Assembly (NCBI RefSeq): GCF_027744825.2
Contig: NC_071334.1
Location: 2,060,937 to 2,124,936 of the forward strand
Length of the DNA stretch: 64,000 nt
DNA from: Synchiropus splendidus
Taxonomy: Eukaryota; Chordata; Actinopteri; Syngnathiformes; Callionymidae
Reading direction: 5' to 3'
A program made the translations under genes and the position numbers. Under the pieces are notes generated by a model, which saw only the letters and a program-made list of their open reading frames with translations, did no database searches and was not told the DNA's origin. The first letter of the stretch is position 1. Each line of letters opens with the position of its first letter. Of this stretch, positions 23,171-35,293 are shown piece after piece.

Positions 23171-23386
23171 ATCAAATCAGTGACTTGTCAATGACTGGTC
23201 CACAGCAGAATATTAGCACATGGAGACGATGTCAGCCCTGACTCTGGAGTGTTGCTATCAGAGGTCTGTGAGAGCGTGAAGTGGCCCGCCTGAGACCTCG
23301 AGGTGAACCCCAGCCTGAGCACATGTGGTCCTCTACACACACTTGATGGTGACACATCTTCTGTGTGTGTGTGTGTGTGTGTCCAG

Positions 23387-23461
23387 AGGTCTTATCTGCT
23401 GGAGCAGCTGTCTCCTGCCCTGCGGGCAGTGACGCCGGACCACCGACTGACCACAGAGCAG
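23387..23461 (+). other. Isolated exon-like block of unknown identity
   Basis: A (TG)n tract running into GTCCAG makes an acceptor-like site, followed by 25 in-frame codons (RSYLLEQLSPALRAVTPDHR then LTTEQ) and a CAG|GTTGTA donor-like site, phase 0 at both ends. The amphipathic, Leu-rich composition looks like protein, but I do not recognise it, it is on the strand opposite to pik3r3, and no partner exon was seen. It may be an exon of a nested gene, a relic, or chance. Confidence 0.2.
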
Positions 23462-23634
23462 GTTGTATTCATTCATGAGAATATGAGGGAAAGATCATCA
23501 TAACTGTGTGTGTCCAGAGAGATGGATTAGAAGCAGGGTTTCAGAGGATTGGTGGAAATGTAGCATGAAAGCTTTGCCCCGAGGCAGAGACGCCACCACA
23601 ACTGGTCACCAGAGTATGTTTGTATACACAAGAA

Positions 23635-23656
23635 TCAGCCAAAACATTATGACCAC
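23635..23656. repeat. Fragment of a dispersed element (second copy of the AACATTATGACCA word)
   Basis: TCAGCCAAAACATTATGACC matches 15585-15606 with a few mismatches. Only the short word is recognisable. Confidence 0.35.
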
Positions 23657-24289
23657 CTGCTCACGCAGCCTTTGAAGCGGCTCTGTCTTATAAAGTGAAA
23701 CAACCTTGCGGCTGGATGTTCCACAGAAGCAGCTCTCCTGAGGTTGTTTGTGTATTGCCATGTGCTTTTCAAGCAAGTTTGCTTCAGTTAGCGCTCACAG
23801 CACCACGCACAGCTCCCTCCGTATGCTCCGTATGTGGCTTGTGTGTGGCTGGATATAAGTCAAAATCCCACTTGAGAAGAAGAACGTGAGTGAAAAATGT
23901 GGGAGAATTAAACATATCAATCCCAAAATAAAATAAAATAATGGCATAAACATCAGCTGCAGTTCAGCGATAATAGTGATGCTAATGTGTATTAACACAG
24001 GTCAATAAATTCAATTGAAAAGCGTGATGGCGGAAAGAAATGCTCTATGCTTGTTGTCCATGGAAAAGTAGAAAAACAAAAGTGAAATTGACGGCTAAAT
24101 TCACTTTCATCCCGATACAGCTCACAAGTTGAGAGTTCTGCTTGAAAGAATCTCAAATCCTTTTCAGACAAACACACAGGACAGTGACAACTGAACAAAA
24201 GGCACGAGCATGACTGTGGACGTTGTGATCCATCTGTGGGTTTCTGTGACCCGGGAACATGGGCCCAGGCAGCCAGGACTTGAGTAACT

Positions 24290-24478
24290 GTGGGGACCAA
24301 TTCTTGACAAAACACCTCCCAGAGAGGACCATTTGACTGGACCTCAAAAATCTGAACCTCAACTGGAGGATGAAGACTTCAAAATAACTGGGTCATTCTA
24401 ACTGGACTCCAGTTTGGTTGAGACGAGAGGCGAGGGAAAGGGTGATGGCAATGAGAGGTCCCCAGGAAGACACTTTTT
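24290..24478 (+). repeat. TG-linked dispersed repeat, copy 2
   Basis: Contains CAATTCTTGACAAAACAC, GGATGAAGACTTCAAAATAA, ACTCCAGTTTGGT and AAAGGGTGATGGC...GAGAGGTCCCC, the same ordered words as copies at 35.1, 39.9 and 40.2 kb. Confidence 0.75.
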
Positions 24479-27400
24479 TGTGGCTCCTAATTGAAACTGT
24501 CCAACACTGATCCCTCAATTACTCCCACCACGGGCCCTGTCTGAGCCGCCCCTCCGCAGGCCCCCACACACCCCCGATCTTTCTCTGGACTGAAAGGTCA
24601 TGAGGTCAAGACACGGGCGGAAATAAATCTGTTGCCCCCCCCCCATCCTTCCAGCCCCCTCTCGACCTGGCCTATCTGTGACTCGCAGTCACGGGGGTCC
24701 GGCTCTCAATAGAGAGCCTCCAACTGGGTGTAAATAATGATATTGCGGCGGCGCCTGCGACCTCCCGATAAGCCTGATATGGTTGGAGCAGCGCGAGTGT
24801 GTGTGTGTGTTTGGGGGCATTGTCCTCTATCTGTGTCACGACTCGTGTGTGTGAGTGTCACACTCTTAATTATTAATGCCCAGCGCTGTTGCCCCCCCGC
24901 CCCCGACTCGTCCTTAATATTGTCGCTTTGTGCGTTTTGTTCTAGCGCATCATTTACACCGTGAATTACCCGCCGACGCTGGTTAGCGTTCTGCCACTTA
25001 TGTGCCCAACAAACCCTCGAACAAAAGATGGCAGAACACTAGCTGACCAACAGGAAACTCTTCGCAGACAGAAAACATGCACTGAAATTCTCACCGATGA
25101 TGTCATGGCCTTGACCTGCCTGAGGTCGGTTTGTGATCGCAGTAGGATCGGAAGGCAGGTGAGAGGAAAGTGAAAAATACATGTTTTAAAACACAGTTTG
25201 AAATGATGAGCCTAAAAGTCCAAATGATACGCAGAAGATGTGACCAGATTTAATATGGAAATGAAGGGATTGAAAGTGGTGTCACACTGACAGCGAGCGA
25301 AGTGGTGACGTCTCTGACTCTGACAGTCACCAGATGCACCGACGCCCACCTCCTGGGCACGTGACGGCCGTGTGTGTGTGTGTGTGTGACGGACGTTCAT
25401 GGGAAAAAAAGAGGGAGGAGGCCAGAAGAGCGGAGGGGAAGCTGAAGACAAACCCAAGAGCCAACATCTGCTGCTCCGTTTTAACTTCGTTCCTGATCAC
25501 ATCACAACCATGTTCAGCTTTCACAGATGTCATCGAGAGATTAAAATGTTTCAAGATGATATCAGACGAGAGAGCAATACAGAATGGAAGTGAGCTAAAA
25601 ATCAGAATTACAATGCCTGTGACTCTCTGTGGGATCATAATCCAAATACAGGTGATGATCCTTCCACACAAGAGTGAAACTCCACCAGTGAAAAAATGTA
25701 GAAACGCAAAATTAAAAGACTTCAGACTATCTCATGGATGCAGAAGATCAATTCTAACCTTTAACACATCATGAGTGTATGGTAGAAAGTTCAAATCTAA
25801 GGAGGCAAAAACAGGATTCTAATCCCTAGCTTCTGTTTTACACATGTAAAAATTGAATTTATCAGATTATAATGTGCCGTAATCTCTTCTTTTTAAATCG
25901 GACCTCCTAACCTTCATTTTCTTTCCATCTTTCTTTTGATGCATCTCCTTAAATGTTTGATTTATATGAATAATTATATGAACGTTGGATCCCACCATTG
26001 TGTACGTCTGAGTTTTCACATGAAAGATTTGACTTTCACATGAACTGTCAGTCAGACTGGGATTCATATTTCATCCACAAATATTTCAACTTTCCATTGT
26101 CCATCTGATAATTTACTGTTCTACTGTGCACATTATTGATCAACAAGCTGTTTATTGTCCTCCTCATTTAATATCACACATCACTTTCTCTTTGTACATT
26201 TTTATTTTGTCTGGAAAACAAGAAAACAGGCGACACACCTCACAATGAATGATAAACAAGAAGCCTGAGCGTGAGCGACGCTGAGAGAGAACCGGTCCCA
26301 CACCTCCAGTCAGGCCCACCTGACCCGGCTGCCCTTGCCCTCACAGCATCAAAACCCTGTTCCTCAAAAACATCTGTGTTATCGGGGACCTTTCCAGGTG
26401 GAGCTGCGGACCATCACCCGAGAGACTCAACACCAGCAGATCAGCACCTGCGCTTCAGCCCAAACACCACCCGCAGACCAAACTCGCGGGCTATTTCTGG
26501 ATCCGACACGGTGGTGTTCAAGGGCGCGAGAACGTTCAGCGGTGACGGGAGAGTGCACAGCTCACATGCCGAGTCAGCATTTATGCGAGATCAAGATCCA
26601 GTGTGGCGGACTGGAAATTAGTTTGAGTCGTGGACTCCACACACCTCACCAAGTCCCTGTGACCTGCAAGTGGGACAGATGAATCAACTCGTGGACGGAG
26701 CGAATCCAACACACCTGAGTGACCCAGGAGTCCCAGCGATTACAGTGAGTCCTCATGACGCAGGACAAATCAGACCTGACTCTCAGAGTCACAACTGACT
26801 TGTCGCTGTCGAGTCCTACAACTGAAGGAAGCACTGAAGATTCAATCTGCTGCTGTTCAGTGCGGAAGATAAAGAACCTTGGCGTTTGCATTGAAATAAC
26901 AATAAATAAACAATCATTTGAAAAGTCAATATTTTGAAAATGGTTGACACTCTAAATATAAATAAATCGAACTGACATACTGACACAAACACGACGTTTT
27001 GTGTTGTTAGCTTTGAGGAGCAGCTTTACAAATATAAATGAGTTGAATCTCCCCAACCCCAAAAATGAATGGATTTTTTTCCACACAATACAGGCGTCTG
27101 TTCGACCTTTGACCCCTTGGTGAACGACAGAAGCATCTCTGCCTCTGTCGGTCTCGTCCATCTGGACGCACGTTCTCACCCTGGGCTGCTCCGGGCCGCG
27201 GCTCAGCATAGATCTGGGGGTCCAGACTCCGAGACTGACCTAGTCCTGAGGTGGCTCAACAGACGATGAAGGCCCACTGCAGGTCTGGTCTGACACGTCA
27301 GGGGTTTGAAAAAAGACCTTCTGTGGTGTGTCTCTGACCACTGGAGTTAGATCAGGTCGACCGCTCGGGCGAACCTCAGGAGTGTTTCCAAACACATCCC

Positions 27401-27691
27401 GGTACATAATGTGTCATGGATCTGCCGCCGGCTGGTCGCCCAGAGCGCCATCGTCAGGCCTTCACTGTGGAGAGTTGTGGAGAGTGGCATGCATCCATCT
27501 CTCCTCACCCTCCAGGTTCATACCATCCTCACCCGTGGCTAACCTTGCGCTAGCTAGCTAGCGTCTCGGCTCATCTTCACACTCATCAGGGCGCCCACCT
27601 GCCCATAATTCCCCGAATCAGCATTCTTTGTTTTGGACCATGTCAAATCTTCTCAGGACACAAAGAGAGTCAGATAGGAGTCAGCCCCTAT

Positions 27692-28424
27692 CAGGCCTGG
27701 CCAACCCGCAGCTCCTGAGTCATATGTGGCTCTGCCCCCAGTTTCACGCGGCTCTTCACCAAATGAGCCGCTGGACTGGCTGCTGTTTTGGTCAAGTTGC
27801 TGTTGAGACGATGCTTTATACAGGAAATAAGTCAGAGCTATTCCCGCAAAATGCCCAAATAGTGTTCAAAGACTTTGACTTGCATTGAACTTTGAAACAC
27901 AAACAATAAGCCTTACAAGCTCACGAGCGCCAAGTCCTCAGACTCATCAGATCAACCACCATCAACAGGACTGACATGACTCAGTTCCAGGTTTGACTCT
28001 GTGCTTCCCTCAACTAGAGGTCTGGCATGTGTTTCACCTGTGACTCACTGTTGATGGTGCTGAAGTCTGTGAAGATGAGACGCTCCAGTCAACATACACA
28101 CACACACAGACCGGGGCCATGTTATTGGCGGCATGAGCCACGTCCAAACAGAGAGGAGTCAAATACACCTTTCTATCTACGCCGTTTGATATTTCCAGGA
28201 GGATCAGGGTCAAACGGAGGGATTTGAAAAGCACAAGAGACATACGCCGGACGTGAACCATCAACCTAGTGACACACAGGGAGGAGCTTTAACCACTATA
28301 CTGGCGCCAAGTCAGGTGACCAGCTGTGCAGGTGAAGCCTCACAGTCTGACTTGTTTGTAGCATGTGGCTCTCAACACAGTAAAACAATGTGGCTCTGAG
28401 CCTCTGACTGGTTGGCCACCCCTG
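27692..28424. mobile_element. hAT-like non-autonomous DNA transposon
   Basis: The left end is CAGGCCTGGCCAACCCGCAG. The right end, reverse-complemented, is CAGGGGTGGCCAACCAGTCA. CAGGGGTGGCCAACC ends are typical of hAT (Charlie/Zaphod-type) elements, and both ends also share an internal ATGTGGCTCT word. The element is 733 bp with no transposase. The 8-bp flanks (GCCCCTAT and AATTATAC) do not match, so either the boundaries are off by a few bases or the target duplication has decayed. Confidence 0.65.
28243..28308 (-). repeat. tRNA-like sequence (SINE head or tRNA pseudogene)
   Basis: On the minus strand TATAGTGGTTA (28300-28290) resembles a pol III A box and D-arm, and GGTTCACGTCC (28259-28249) resembles a B box, 30 bp apart as in a tRNA gene. 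The acceptor stem does not pair convincingly, so it is not a functional tRNA. It lies inside the hAT-like element, suggesting a nested SINE or chance resemblance. Confidence 0.4.
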
Positions 28425-31400
28425 AATTATACTAATGTGTCTGAATAATGTTGGCGTTACACTCGGACGACTCCGATTTTTCAGTCAAACCACTTCCATG
28501 GTTGTGAGTCACTCATGCCAGTGATTCTATGAAGTTTTGAGAGCAAATCGAGTCACTCAGACTCATCCAGTCGAACACAGCTTTTCTTGCAATAACTCGG
28601 ACATGCGACTCACTTCAATGAGTTTGGAGGCGTGAAGAGACTCAGTAGAACGTGCGACTCACGTCCTGAAGAGTCTGAGCCAGACAGAAATCCACTCGTC
28701 CTCGTACTTAACTGGTGGTCTCCCGTCGCTCTATTGACTCCCCCAGTCGACGGGTCGCGCTATTAGGCTGCGGGGTCAAGGTTCAACATCACTGTCACAG
28801 TCCTGCCTCCGTGAGGTCCATTTCTCTTGACCCCAGGATCAGTTTCCCTCCTCCGCGCTGGCTGTTATCCTGCGCGCCTAATTAGCCGGGATGTGCTCAG
28901 GGTCGGACCTGAGCGGCCATTACGCTCGGCCTCATCGTCCGCATGGCTCACCTGCGATGTCATCGGTCAGCGGACGAGGGTGACATCTCCGTCTGTAAGT
29001 TAACCCTTGAGTCTGACAGATGAGAGTCATTGCTGCGCTGAACTGAGCCGGAACAACTGGCCCACTGATGTTAGGGAAAGACAACGTGAGAGGGGATGAC
29101 TGAATGAAGGAGCAACATGGGTCTTCTGACTTCCAACTCCAACTCACCCTGTCGCTTACAAAAATACTACCATTGAAAAAGCGGAAAAATCCTGGAGTCA
29201 GGAACCGAGACAACTCAACAGGAAGTTGACCTGAGTGGCTCAGGTCAACCTGCAGCTCCCAAAACTAGCATGCGACTCGACAGTAAGTGGCGTTAGCTCC
29301 AGCGCAGCCAAGTCAGACTCATATCGAGTCACTCAGCAGGACTGGGTGGGGGGAGGAAATCCTTTGTTCATAGTTGTCAGTAAGATTTGTGTTGGACTGA
29401 TTCTGCGTGACTTCCTTGTTTTGAATGACTCACTTCCTGTCTGGTTTTCTCACGAACCCTGGACGACCACGAATCACTGCACATCCGAGGAGTTGCTGTG
29501 GCTCCAGTGTCTCTCATGAGTTGCTCAGTTTAACACCTTCAACATGAAACACACGCTGACTTCTAGTTATTCTGAGTGGAAGCAGCTTTACTGACCAGGG
29601 ACGAGTCACTTCAGCTGCTGACCAGGCTTCCGCACCTGAACTCGGATCCACAGTCTACGCTCAGTTCAGCCTCTGCTTCATCTGAGGGTGACAGTGACCC
29701 GTGAGTGGCAGGATTCTAATCCCTGGAGTTGATCTCAAGCTTGTCCACTCAGCACTCCTGAGATGGTGGTGGCAGAGGCTCCAGTGCCAGAGCAGATCAG
29801 GACTCTCTAGAGCTTAAATGTCAGTCAAGCCAACAGATGCAAAAGCAAGATTCATGAATTTTCAAGAACCACAAACTGTATCTACACTCCACCAGACATG
29901 TTTCTTTTGTCTGTATTTTTATGATGATATTCCGTGAGTAGGTTCCGGTCTGACAGTGTGTCGTGTTTTGTTCTGGAGCTGCTCATAAGGAATCCAGCCG
30001 ATGTCGAATGTCGCTGCTGATCTGTTGGACAGTGTCGGGATGTAGAGGGTGAGAAATACCCTGGAGAGAGATGGATCTGGAGGTCGGCCATGCTTGTTTA
30101 CCTCCGCCCGATCTAGCGTTCAGGTGACGCAGCACTACTTTTTACTTCCCTCTAGTCCACATTTCCATCATGGGAATTTGGACATTTAGGATTCAGGATC
30201 CTTCAAGTCCGAGTCGCGACCTTTGGTGGCAAGATTTGTGGACAGATATGAGCGTTTGGTGTCGCACATGACTCCATCTCAACAAGGATGGAGGGAATAT
30301 GATGCCGCGGAGAGGACGGGGCTAAAGGACAGACAGGTTTTGTCGGAAAAACCATATTTCTTATCTTTAAATACCGTGCCTGTAAGTTTGGGGTTCAGCG
30401 TGATGGACTTGCGTGTGTCTTTACACGTAGATAAAGTTAAATCCACAATCTAATGCTTTATAAACCTTGCCGAACGTCACCATTATGAACACGATTTCTT
30501 ATTCTTCAGCAGATTTTCCACTTTGTGACGGCTGACACAAACACTTCCAACATTCCAACAGAGGGTTTTCTAACTCGTCCTCCTGGTCGGATGTAAATCT
30601 TGTGCTGTAATCTCCCGTATCCATAATTCAGCCTTTCAAGAATGAAACTTTAATTCTGCCACTCTGTCTGCACGGATGCAGAAGTGTGCCACGGCTGTCC
30701 CAGACTCACCCTTCAGAAGCGCTTTCACCGGCAGCCCGGCTGACCTGCAGAATGAGGACGTATGGAGCACAAACTTGCCGCTTCATCCCAGTAATCTGCC
30801 CCGACACAGATGGCTGCCGCTGTTATCTCACACATGCTCGACCCGCCGGCCAAAGATAGTTCAGGAGGAGATGTCAAAGCCTCCATGGGATTCGCGGAAA
30901 CAAAATCAGCTTCTATTCTGAATTATTTCACTAAAATAGTTGCGGCTTTGTGGCTGAGGCTCGAGTGGTGGTCTGAGGACGGTCACCATCTGAGCGCGGC
31001 AACAGAGCGTGAGCAAGCAGAAATGCACAAACCTCTGCCGAGCAGCTTGAGTCCACCCAAACACAAACGGTTGCCGGATCCAAGGCGGTGATACGGATCA
31101 CTCCTTGAATTGAACCTTTTGGAAAACGTTTCTAGTCATTTTGGACGGCGTGGAAAACATCACCTCCTTGGTGGAGGACATGAGCTCGGACCAGATCTCA
31201 CCACTGACTGACACCTGGACTTTGTCCTAGAAATAAGATGACTTTTTTTATTTACTTTAAACAGCTGATTTTCTTTCTGTAGTCTCCTCTTTTCATTTGT
31301 CAACATGAACAGTCAAATGTTCATAAGCTCTTTATTGAAATGCTAACCTCAATTATGAGATAAATCTGAACACATGACAGACAAAACATTGACCGACTTT

Positions 31401-33418
31401 CTATCTTGCGTCTAACTTTATGGACATTTTCTTTTCCGCAGCTGGCTTTTGAATATTTCTTCTTTGACTGTCAACAAACTTGTTTGCTTTTGTTCCCAGT
31501 CTGGGTTTTTCCAAATATGTATCTTCTCTGTTTTTCCCCCGTCTAACATTTTCTTGTTGTGCTTTTTCTTCTTGTTCTGTTATAGGTTTCTTTTCTTTCC
31601 ACTATCATATTGTCAGTCTTTTGCAACCTTCCAGTGGTTTGAGGACCTGGGTTCGACCAGGGCCTGACCTGACGGACCTCTTCCATCTGACGTCACCACC
31701 TCATCCCACTTTGGAGGCGCTAAAATTTCCGCCTCAAGAAAGAAGCGTGAGATCAGTGAATCCGCTGAGTTGCACCTGAGTGACAGGAATCAATCAGAGG
31801 CACGGCCTCCTGCGCCTGGCACCGAGCTCTAAGTGCTGGCCGCGGTTCAGTCGGGGACATGGAGAGGCCGCTCGACTGGACCCCGCGTGTGAAGGTTTAA
31901 TCAGCTTAGCGTGACATCCAGGCGGCCCTCCGGTGCATCTAAAACCACCAGCGAGCTCTCAGGAGCTAAGCCCACTGACCCTCGCTGATCTCTGCGCACT
32001 CTGGCGTGTTGCTTTCCTGTAGCCCTGCGCGGCCGGGACGCGCGGCAATACCCAGACGGCTGACGCAGCTGAAAGCCTGCGGAGCTTATGGAGGCAGAAA
32101 ACACGCCAGACACTCGCAATCCTATTTAAGCAAAGCTTTTAGCAATGTAAAGTGCAGGGAGATTGAAAGCAGTGATACACGTCGCGCCGCGGGGGCTTAG
32201 GCGGCGTTACGAAACTGAGCTCGGGTTAAAGTGCATCAGAGTCCCGAGGGGTCGACGGGCAAAGACCAGAGGAGGAGTCCAGAAATAGATCAGTGATCAG
32301 CGGTCGTTTTACCCAGTCGGATCTTTCAATCAAAGGGTCAGCCCTCTGAATTTATCCATTTAGTCCTCCATCCATCCATCTGTCCATCTTATGGACCATC
32401 TCTCCATCCAGTCCTGGGTCTGTTCCTCCCAGCTACAGCATCCAAGAGACACCCTGATGAGAGGTTTTCTCTTCAAGGACCTGATTCTTGGATCACAGAA
32501 GGTTTGGTGACCTCGGAGTCTCATCTCATGAGGTCAGACCAAAACCGTCCACTGGTAGGGTTGAGGATCAGAGCCATCCAAGTCTGAGACCATGCGTCCC
32601 TGTGTCCGCCAAACACATCTCGCTGTCTTTCATCCAAACATGAAACAAAAGTGGACTCCTTTTTCAGGCTCAAGAAACAAGAAACTGGGAGAGATGATGA
32701 AAAGGTGCCTATGGGTTCAACCATTTTCTGTGCTGAAGCTATGCCAAACCACACAGAACCAACTCCTCAGAGCGGCAGGAAGTCTCAACTCATCCTCAAG
32801 GGTCAAACGCTTCTCTTCTGTGGCACGTCTCCGCATCAAAGTTTGACGGACATCATCCATGTGAGGAAGGGCAGACAGGTGGTCAGCGCCTCGCCCTCGT
32901 CACTCAGACATGCTGTTGAAACCCTTCAGCCCACCTCATTCTTTTGCTGCCAGACAGGAAGTAGAAATGACTTGCTTGGGGTTTGACCTGCTGGTTCATC
33001 ACGTCCTAGTATTTCTGTAGCCAGACCTTCGAGCCGTGACATGAGTCAGAACCAGACACGACTCTCCCTGTTAAAGACTGGAGCGAGTCACTGAGGATAT
33101 CTGTGTACGAGTCACTCGAGTCATGTGGCTCCGCCTGACGACTGAGTAAGGTGAGAGACTTTGGTCTGAATCGTTGACCCCAGAATTGTTTTGGACTTCT
33201 GCACTGCTGCTACATCTGGTGTCACGCAATGAGTCTTGAAGCTCGCCGCTTCCTCCACCGACACCACGGACGAGTGAAGGAGGGCACGCAAGCTCATTCC
33301 CCAGTGTGAGTGTGTGTGTGTTTAAAAAGCACTTCACCACATGTGTTTACCTCCTCTGGAGTCTCTCCAGCAGACAGTGACTTGATAGAGAGTGTGTTGG
33401 TGTGTGAAATGCATTAGA

Positions 33419-33420
<2 letters not shown>

Positions 33421-33454
<34 letters not shown>
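33421..33454. repeat. (TC)n(AC)n microsatellite
   Basis: A short TC run passes directly into about 12 AC units. Confidence 0.9.
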
Positions 33455-34812
33455 AACTCTTGTGCGCCATGAATCCTCTGAGCTGTCAAGACAAGAGCAG
33501 ATCGTCCTGGGAGTAGAGAAGGAAAGAGAAGGAAGGCAGGAAGTTGAAGTGAAGATGAAGAGAGGAGGAGACTTGGAAAGGACATGTCATTGCTGGACGA
33601 GAGGAAGAAAGGGATGCAAAAGGGATGTGGATGGAATGATGTGAAGTGAATAAGCACAACAAAAATGAAGGGAAAAACAAGAGTAGAGGGCCAGAGGAAA
33701 AGTTGAGGACGGTAGGGATTGAAAATTTGAGGCCCTCGCAAATGATACTGAATATACTACAATCAAATGTTGTTCATTCTTTTTTAAAAAAGATGATGCA
33801 TGAATAACATATTTACTAACATGTTTGACAAAGTGAGTTTTTGTTAAGATATTTTTGGCATTTACCTTTGACTTTTCTCAGCACCTCAGTCTCCGGTCTG
33901 TGTGTGTGTGTGAACAACACAATTCCCCATTATATAGCAGAGTGAATGTAAACAGAGGCTCTAGACAATTTGGTTGAACACTTGAACGTTGCGATTCTAT
34001 TTTCGCTCTCCAAACACTTTCAAAGAACCAAAAACTTCTGCACTGTATGCAGACGTTGGACGTTGAAGTGTCGCCATGGTGACGGTCAGACTCGGCCGTT
34101 AACACTTGACATCATGGGCAACAAAGAAAGGACCAAATAAAGAGGAGTCGTCTTCAACACAAGCAGTTCACTTGTGTTGAACGGCTCCTGTCCGGTCTCT
34201 AGCTGCGAAGTCTGTGCTGTCGCCGCGGCAGTGGAGGATCGTGTTGCCAGGTTTTTATCCACCCTTTGAGAGTGAGGGAGTGGGTTGCCAGAATTTCATC
34301 AGCGGTCTCACATTTCACCTCCGTGGCGCATTTTTGGATCAAAAAATTCTATTGCATTGTGGATCAGAAGTGAAAACCGTCAGTGTTCAAAATAAGGACA
34401 ACAACGCGGCATCTGTGCCAAAGAGTCACGTTGCTTTATTTCCACTATTCGGCCGAACATGATGGGGAATGATCGGTGCATTCCGGCGTGAAAGAAGTAA
34501 AAAGCACAAGATAATGAATGAATACAAAGGAATGATCAACAGAAAGAAACCAAAGATCATAATGCAAAAAGAATGAAAGGAAATAAAGAAAGAAACAAGA
34601 GTGGAAATACGAACAACGGGGGAAGAACGTATAAGCAGAAAGATGAAGTTCAAAGAGGATGAAATGAAAGGGATCAGGCAGGACAATGAAAGGCAGGAGG
34701 AGGAAGCCAGGGTGATAGACGGAAGAACAGGCCAAAGAGAGAAAAGGACAGAAATGTGAGATAATTCAATAAACAGAGAGGAAGACGAGGAGGGAAGGAG
34801 TGGAGAGATGGA

Positions 34813-34841
34813 AGACGACGATGATGATGATGATGATGATG
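34813..34841. repeat. (GAT)n trinucleotide repeat
   Basis: GACGACGATGATGATGATGA-type run of about nine units in purine-rich DNA. Confidence 0.9.
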
Positions 34842-35077
34842 GGGAGAGAAAGGAGGAGCGTGAGGAAAAGATGGGCAGAGGAGCGACGGCTCAGATCCGT
34901 AACTAGCCCTCTGCTTTTTTTCAAAACACACACACACACACACTTTTCCTGGAGTGAGTGAACTACTCGAGCGGAAGAGCTGAAAGGAGCTGACTGTCAC
35001 GCAACAGGGCTGTGCAACCACAAACACACTCAGCCTGTGTGTGTGTGTGTTTAAGCATATGTGTCATAGTGAGGTCC

Positions 35078-35270
35078 AGTTTTGGGGAAAACACCTCCTT
35101 CAAGGGGCCCATATGTCTTTGTGGGAGCCTTTTGGTTTCTCCTCAATTTCAGGATGAAGACTTCAATAGTCCTGGTCAAGTTTATCTGTTTGTTTCGGAC
35201 GGTTAAGTTAAGGATGAGAGGCTGGGGAAAGGGTGATGGCCATGAGCGGTCCCCACAAAGATAATGCGAC
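35078..35270 (+). repeat. TG-linked dispersed repeat, copy 3
   Basis: Shares AAAACACCTCCTTCAAGG-, GGATGAAGACTTCAATA-, and AAAGGGTGATGGCCATGAG-type words with the other copies. It is bracketed by (TG)n runs at about 35037-35052 and 35279-35293, which shows the association of this family with TG arrays. Confidence 0.75.
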
Positions 35271-35293
35271 CACCCTGTGAGTGTGTGTGTGTG

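Larger units (their letters stand above)
22881..27691. other. Non-coding stretch with dispersed repeats
   Basis: Contains two copies of the TG-linked dispersed repeat (23068-23170, 24290-24478), (TG)n runs at 23361-23382, 24797-24811 and 25369-25388, an AT-rich segment (25750-26220) and several unique GC-richer segments. 24490-24960 is repeat-poor with TAATTATTAAT-type words and could be regulatory. One isolated exon-like block (23387-23461) is listed separately. Confidence 0.5.
28425..35077. other. Non-coding stretch, no gene seen
   Basis: 28480-29650 and 33040-33180 are unusually rich in GAGTCA/TGACTC words. 30600-31100 and 31780-32330 look unique and repeat-poor. A/G-rich (purine) strands run at 33500-33720 and 34480-34870. 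(TG)n or (CA)n runs lie at 33308-33321, 33898-33912 and 34926-34943. No coding exon is recognised; open frames are short and of biased composition. Confidence 0.5.

Noticed and set aside
26271..26621. 116-codon plus-strand frame
   Set aside because: Low-complexity Pro/Ser/Thr-rich translation without motif or splice context.
31640..31680. B-box-like GGGTTCGACC (also near 10192, 55127 and 60389) as possible tRNA genes
   Set aside because: No A box at proper distance and no cloverleaf pairing; single B-box-like words are frequent by chance.
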